Assembly: GCF_010119615.1 (NCBI RefSeq)
Contig: NZ_QOVG01000001.1
Coordinates: forward strand, 186,001 to 250,000
Length of the DNA: 64,000 nucleotides
Direction of reading: 5' to 3'
DNA from: Pseudoxanthomonas gei
GTDB lineage: Bacteria > Pseudomonadota > Gammaproteobacteria > Xanthomonadales > Xanthomonadaceae
The position numbers and the translations under genes were made by a program. How positions within the stretch are numbered: position 1 is the stretch's first letter; every line of letters starts with the position of its first letter. Positions 61,271 through 64,000 of the stretch are shown here, piece after piece. Under the pieces are notes generated by a model. That model was not told the origin of the DNA. It was given only the letters and a program-made list of their open reading frames with translations, and did not search any database.

Positions 61271-62050
61271 TCAGACCGCGCTGTACCCGCCGTCGACGGC
61301 CAGGATCTGGCCGGTGATGTGCTTGCCTGCATTCGAGGCGAACAGCAGCGCTGCGCCCTTCAGGTCTTCGTCGTCGCCCAGGCGCTGCAGCGGCGAGTTG
61401 CCGATCAGCGCTTCCTCGCCCAGCGTCTTGATCAGCACGTTCGACATCTTCGACGGGAAGAAGCCCGGCGCCAGCGCGTTGACGGTAATGCCATGCCGCC
61501 CCCATTCGCCCGCCAGCGCGCGGGTGAAATTGACCAGCGCGCCCTTGCTGGTGTTGTAGGCGATGGTCTGCATGGCGCCGGGCGGATTGCCGCGCAGCCC
61601 GGCGATGGAAGCAATGTTGATGATGCGCCCGTACTTGCGGGGGATCATCGAGCGTTTGCCGATCTGCTGGCTCAGCAGGAACAGGCCTCGGATATTGAGG
61701 TTGAAAACCTTGTCCCAGGCTTCGACCGGATAATCCTCGGCCGGCGCGCCCCAGCTGGCGCCGGCGTTGTTGACCAGGATGTCCACGTGGCCCAGCTTTT
61801 CAATGGCCGCGTCGGCCAGGCCGGCCACGTCCGCGTCTTTCGAGGCGTCCGCCGCGACCCAGTCCGCGTCGATGCCCATCGCCTGCAGGTGCGCCTGCGC
61901 CTGCTGCAGCTCGTCGGCCTTGCGCGCCGACAGCACCAGCCTGGCGCCATAGCTGCCCAATGCTTCGGCCATCTGCAGTCCCAGCCCGCGGGAACCGCCG
62001 GTGATCAGTGCGGTCCTGCCGGTGAGGTCGAATAGGTTGCGGTCGGTCAT
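61271..62050 (-). CDS. short-chain dehydrogenase/reductase (FabG-like)
   Basis: A 259-aa SDR: LITGGSRGLGLQMAEAL, VNNAG, NIASIAGLRG and YNTSKGALVNFTRALAGEWG, ending GQILAVDGGYSAV as classical SDRs do. Together with the acyl-CoA dehydrogenase it fits a beta-oxidation-like path as a 3-hydroxyacyl-CoA or similar dehydrogenase. ATG 62050; 38 bp upstream of the previous gene's start region. Confidence 0.92.
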   Translation of the reverse strand: MTDRNLFDLTGRTALITGGSRGLGLQMAEALGSYGARLVLSARKADELQQAQAHLQAMGIDADWVAADASKDADVAGLADAAIEKLGHVDILVNNAGASWGAPAEDYPVEAWDKVFNLNIRGLFLLSQQIGKRSMIPRKYGRIINIASIAGLRGNPPGAMQTIAYNTSKGALVNFTRALAGEWGRHGITVNALAPGFFPSKMSNVLIKTLGEEALIGNSPLQRLGDDEDLKGAALLFASNAGKHITGQILAVDGGYSAV

Positions 62051-62108
62051 GTTGCCTGCCTTGGTCGTATGTAGTTTTACAAAAGGATGAGTGGGCGTGC
62101 ATGCGTGT

Positions 62109-63935
62109 TCAGAAGAACGCGTCCTGCATGTCCAGCGTGGTCCGGTCCAGGCTGGCCAGCAGTTCCAGCTGCGGATCCACCTTGGGCAGTTCCCACAGGA
62201 AGAAGTAACGCGCTGCACTGCGCTTGCCGTCATAGAAGTCGCCGCTCTTTTCCTCCGCCGCGAATGCCTGTTCCAGCCAGATCCAGGCAATGGCGATGTG
62301 ACCGAAGGCTTCCAGATACACGCTGGCATTGGCCAGCGTCAGTTGCGGATCGCCCGCAGCCCACAGGGTGCCGGTCACTTCGGCCAGCCGCAGGAAGCGC
62401 TGTTCCAGCAGGTCTGCGTAAGTGGAGAGGCTCGCATGCGCCCTGGCCTTGCCGATGGTCTGTGCAACGCGGCCGGCGAACAGTTTGTAGGCGGCGCCGT
62501 GTTCCATCACCACCTTGCGACCCAGCAGGTCCAGCGCCTGGATGCCGTGGGTGCCTTCATGGATGGGGTTGAGCCTGTTGTCGCGGTAGAACTGCTCCAC
62601 CTTGTATTCGCGGGTATAGCCGTAACCGCCATGCACCTGGATGGCCAGGTCATTGGCAGCCAGGCACCACTGCGAGGGCCAGCTCTTGGCGATGGGAGTC
62701 AGGATGTCGAGCAGCAGGGTGAGCTGCGCGCGGTCGTGTTCGTCCGTTGCAATGCGCGCTTCGTCTACCAGGCGCGCGCAATACAGGTTCAAGGCCAGTC
62801 CGCCTTCCACGTAAGACTTCTGCGCCAGCAACATGCGCCTCACATCCGCATGCTGGATGATGCGCGCCTGCGGGCTGGACGGATCCTTGCCCTCGGCACC
62901 GATGGGCCGGCCCTGCGGGCGGTTGCGCGCATAGTCCAGTGCATGCAGGTAGCCGGTGTAGCCAAGTGCCACCGCACCCAGGCCGACGCCGATGCGCGCC
63001 TCGTTCATCATGTGGAACATGCAGGCCAGTCCCTGGTGCGGCTTGCCGACCAGGTAACCGATCGCCCCACCCCGCCCCTGGGGCCGATGCTGCGTGCCTT
63101 CGCCGAAGTTGAGCAGGCAGTTCACCGCGCCGCGATACCCCATCTTGTGGTTGATACCGGCCAGCTGCACGTCGTTGCGCTCACCCAGTGAACCATCCGG
63201 GTTGACCAGGAATTTGGGGACCAGCAGCAGCGAGATCCCCTTCACCCCCGGAATCAGCCGGCCGTCCGGGCCGGGGATCTTCGCCAGCACCAGGTGCACG
63301 ATGTTCTCGGACAGTTCGTGGTCGCCTCCCGAAATCCACATCTTGTTGCCGGCCACCCGGTACTGCGGACCGAATGGCGACTCGCCTTCGTAGTCGGCGC
63401 GTGTACTGATGTCGGACAGCGACGAACCTGCTTGCGGTTCCGAAAGGCACATGGTGCCGAAATAGCGGCCTTCCAGCTCGGCCTTGGCGAAGGTGTCGAT
63501 CTGCGCCTGGTTGCCGTGCGCCAGCAACAGGTTGGCGTTGCCGATGGTCAGCAGCGGATAGGCGCTGGTACCGATATTGGCGGCGTAGAAGTAACTCAGT
63601 CCAGCTTGCGAAACGACCGTGGGCAGCTGCATGCCGCCCATCGCATAGTCATTGCCGCTGGCGATCAGGCCCGCGTCGGCGAACGCCTGCAAGGCAGGTT
63701 TCACGTCATCGATCAGGCTGACGGTGTTGCCGTCGAAATGCGGTTCGTTCTGGTCGGCCTTCTGGTTGTGCGGGGCGAACCGTTCGGTGGCGATGCGTTC
63801 GCAGGTATCCAGCACCGCATCGAAGGTTTCGCGATTGTGGTCGGCATAACGCCCGGTCTGGGTCAGCGCGGCCACGTCCAGCCATTCGTACAGCATGAAT
63901 TCCAGGTCGCGCCGCGACAGCAGCAGCGAACTCAT
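62109..63935 (-). CDS. acyl-CoA dehydrogenase (long, ~600-aa type)
   Basis: A 608-aa flavoprotein of the DmdC/FadE-like long class. FGTMCLSEPQAGSSLSDIST and YRVAGNKMWISGGDHELSEN are the flavin-binding and middle domains; VHGGYGYTREYKVEQFYRDN and NPIHEGTHGIQALDLLGRK hold the catalytic-type Glu. A C-terminal acyl-CoA dehydrogenase extension (about 470-608) follows. Catalyses the first oxidation of an acyl-CoA. ATG 63935 overlaps the stop of the gene upstream. Confidence 0.95.
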   Translation of the reverse strand: MSSLLLSRRDLEFMLYEWLDVAALTQTGRYADHNRETFDAVLDTCERIATERFAPHNQKADQNEPHFDGNTVSLIDDVKPALQAFADAGLIASGNDYAMGGMQLPTVVSQAGLSYFYAANIGTSAYPLLTIGNANLLLAHGNQAQIDTFAKAELEGRYFGTMCLSEPQAGSSLSDISTRADYEGESPFGPQYRVAGNKMWISGGDHELSENIVHLVLAKIPGPDGRLIPGVKGISLLLVPKFLVNPDGSLGERNDVQLAGINHKMGYRGAVNCLLNFGEGTQHRPQGRGGAIGYLVGKPHQGLACMFHMMNEARIGVGLGAVALGYTGYLHALDYARNRPQGRPIGAEGKDPSSPQARIIQHADVRRMLLAQKSYVEGGLALNLYCARLVDEARIATDEHDRAQLTLLLDILTPIAKSWPSQWCLAANDLAIQVHGGYGYTREYKVEQFYRDNRLNPIHEGTHGIQALDLLGRKVVMEHGAAYKLFAGRVAQTIGKARAHASLSTYADLLEQRFLRLAEVTGTLWAAGDPQLTLANASVYLEAFGHIAIAWIWLEQAFAAEEKSGDFYDGKRSAARYFFLWELPKVDPQLELLASLDRTTLDMQDAFF

Positions 63936-64000
63936 GCGGACCGAGCCTGTCCGGCGAAGCGGCAGCCCAGTTCGGCCAGCGGCTGTACCTGCCGGCCATA
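63932..64000 (-). CDS. 3' end of an upstream gene (cut by window)
   Basis: The frame ending at TGA 63934-63932 is open to the window edge and reads YGRQVQPLAELGCRFAGQAR plus two residues. The ATGA overlap with the acyl-CoA dehydrogenase start indicates a coupled gene of the same operon. Too short to identify. Confidence 0.45.
   Translation of the reverse strand, partial: YGRQVQPLAELGCRFAGQARSA

Overview
The window looks like chromosomal DNA of a GC-rich gammaproteobacterium of the Lysobacteraceae (Xanthomonadaceae: Xanthomonas, Stenotrophomonas, Pseudoxanthomonas and relatives). This rests on gene order (clpA, infA, aat, trxB, ftsK, lolA, rarA, crcB), typical xanthomonad proteins, GC-rich codon use, GTG starts and very tight ATGA-type operon overlaps. 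I could not name the species. No tRNA, rRNA, CRISPR array, transposase or prophage gene was recognised.

Layout. (1) 1-12981 is a housekeeping block: the 3' half of clpA, a small exported protein, infA, aat, a FemAB/GNAT-like protein, a metallophosphoesterase, trxB, ftsK, a DUF3857 transglutaminase-like protein, lolA, rarA and crcB. (2) 13310-17672 is a five-gene export cassette: a 425-aa Gly-rich repeat protein, two small secreted proteins carrying a double-glycine-like motif (DLRGG and DMRGG), a periplasmic C39 peptidase and an outer-membrane beta-barrel with an N-terminal coiled coil. It resembles the Pseudomonas Fap amyloid system in architecture but has its own subunits, and is the best candidate for an undescribed system here. 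(3) 17736-25951 (minus strand) is a tightly overlapping lipid-modification operon (acyl-CoA desaturase, FAD oxidoreductase, DUF1365, two CFA-synthase-type methyltransferases, DUF2878, DUF1295) beside an ECF sigma factor and an RskA-type anti-sigma factor. The gene set resembles sigma-controlled photo-oxidative stress and furan fatty acid loci. (4) 26019-30631 holds small membrane and DUF4124 proteins, an M4 metallopeptidase without a signal peptide and an amidohydrolase.

(5) 30921-40708 is the micro-oxic respiration block: an FNR-type regulator, then ccoNOQP (cbb3 oxidase) with ccoG, ccoH, ccoI, ccoS and a TauE/SafE-like assembly protein, with a perfect FNR box before ccoN. (6) 40964-43328 holds a small membrane protein, a MocR regulator with a direct-repeat operator, and a stress-type membrane protein. 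(7) 43439-55478 is a partial denitrification block: azurin, a SCO protein, nirV, a haem-c-fused nirK, a cupin, a DUF6522-like protein, a SirB2-like protein, nnrS, a Cys-tailed small protein, a quinol-type NO reductase, a cold-shock/Excalibur protein, a second FNR-type regulator and hemN. FNR- and DNR-like boxes precede nirK, norB and hemN. No nitrate or nitrous oxide reductase is present. (8) 55665-64000 holds a second DUF4124 protein, a DsbA-like thioredoxin, a peroxiredoxin, an ECF42-type sigma factor, YceI, a GST, and a lipid-catabolism operon (two short-chain dehydrogenases, an acyl-CoA dehydrogenase and the 3' tip of a further gene).

Together the respiratory genes describe a cell that uses oxygen down to very low tension and then reduces nitrite to NO and NO to N2O, with Fe-S regulators of the FNR family probably sensing the change.
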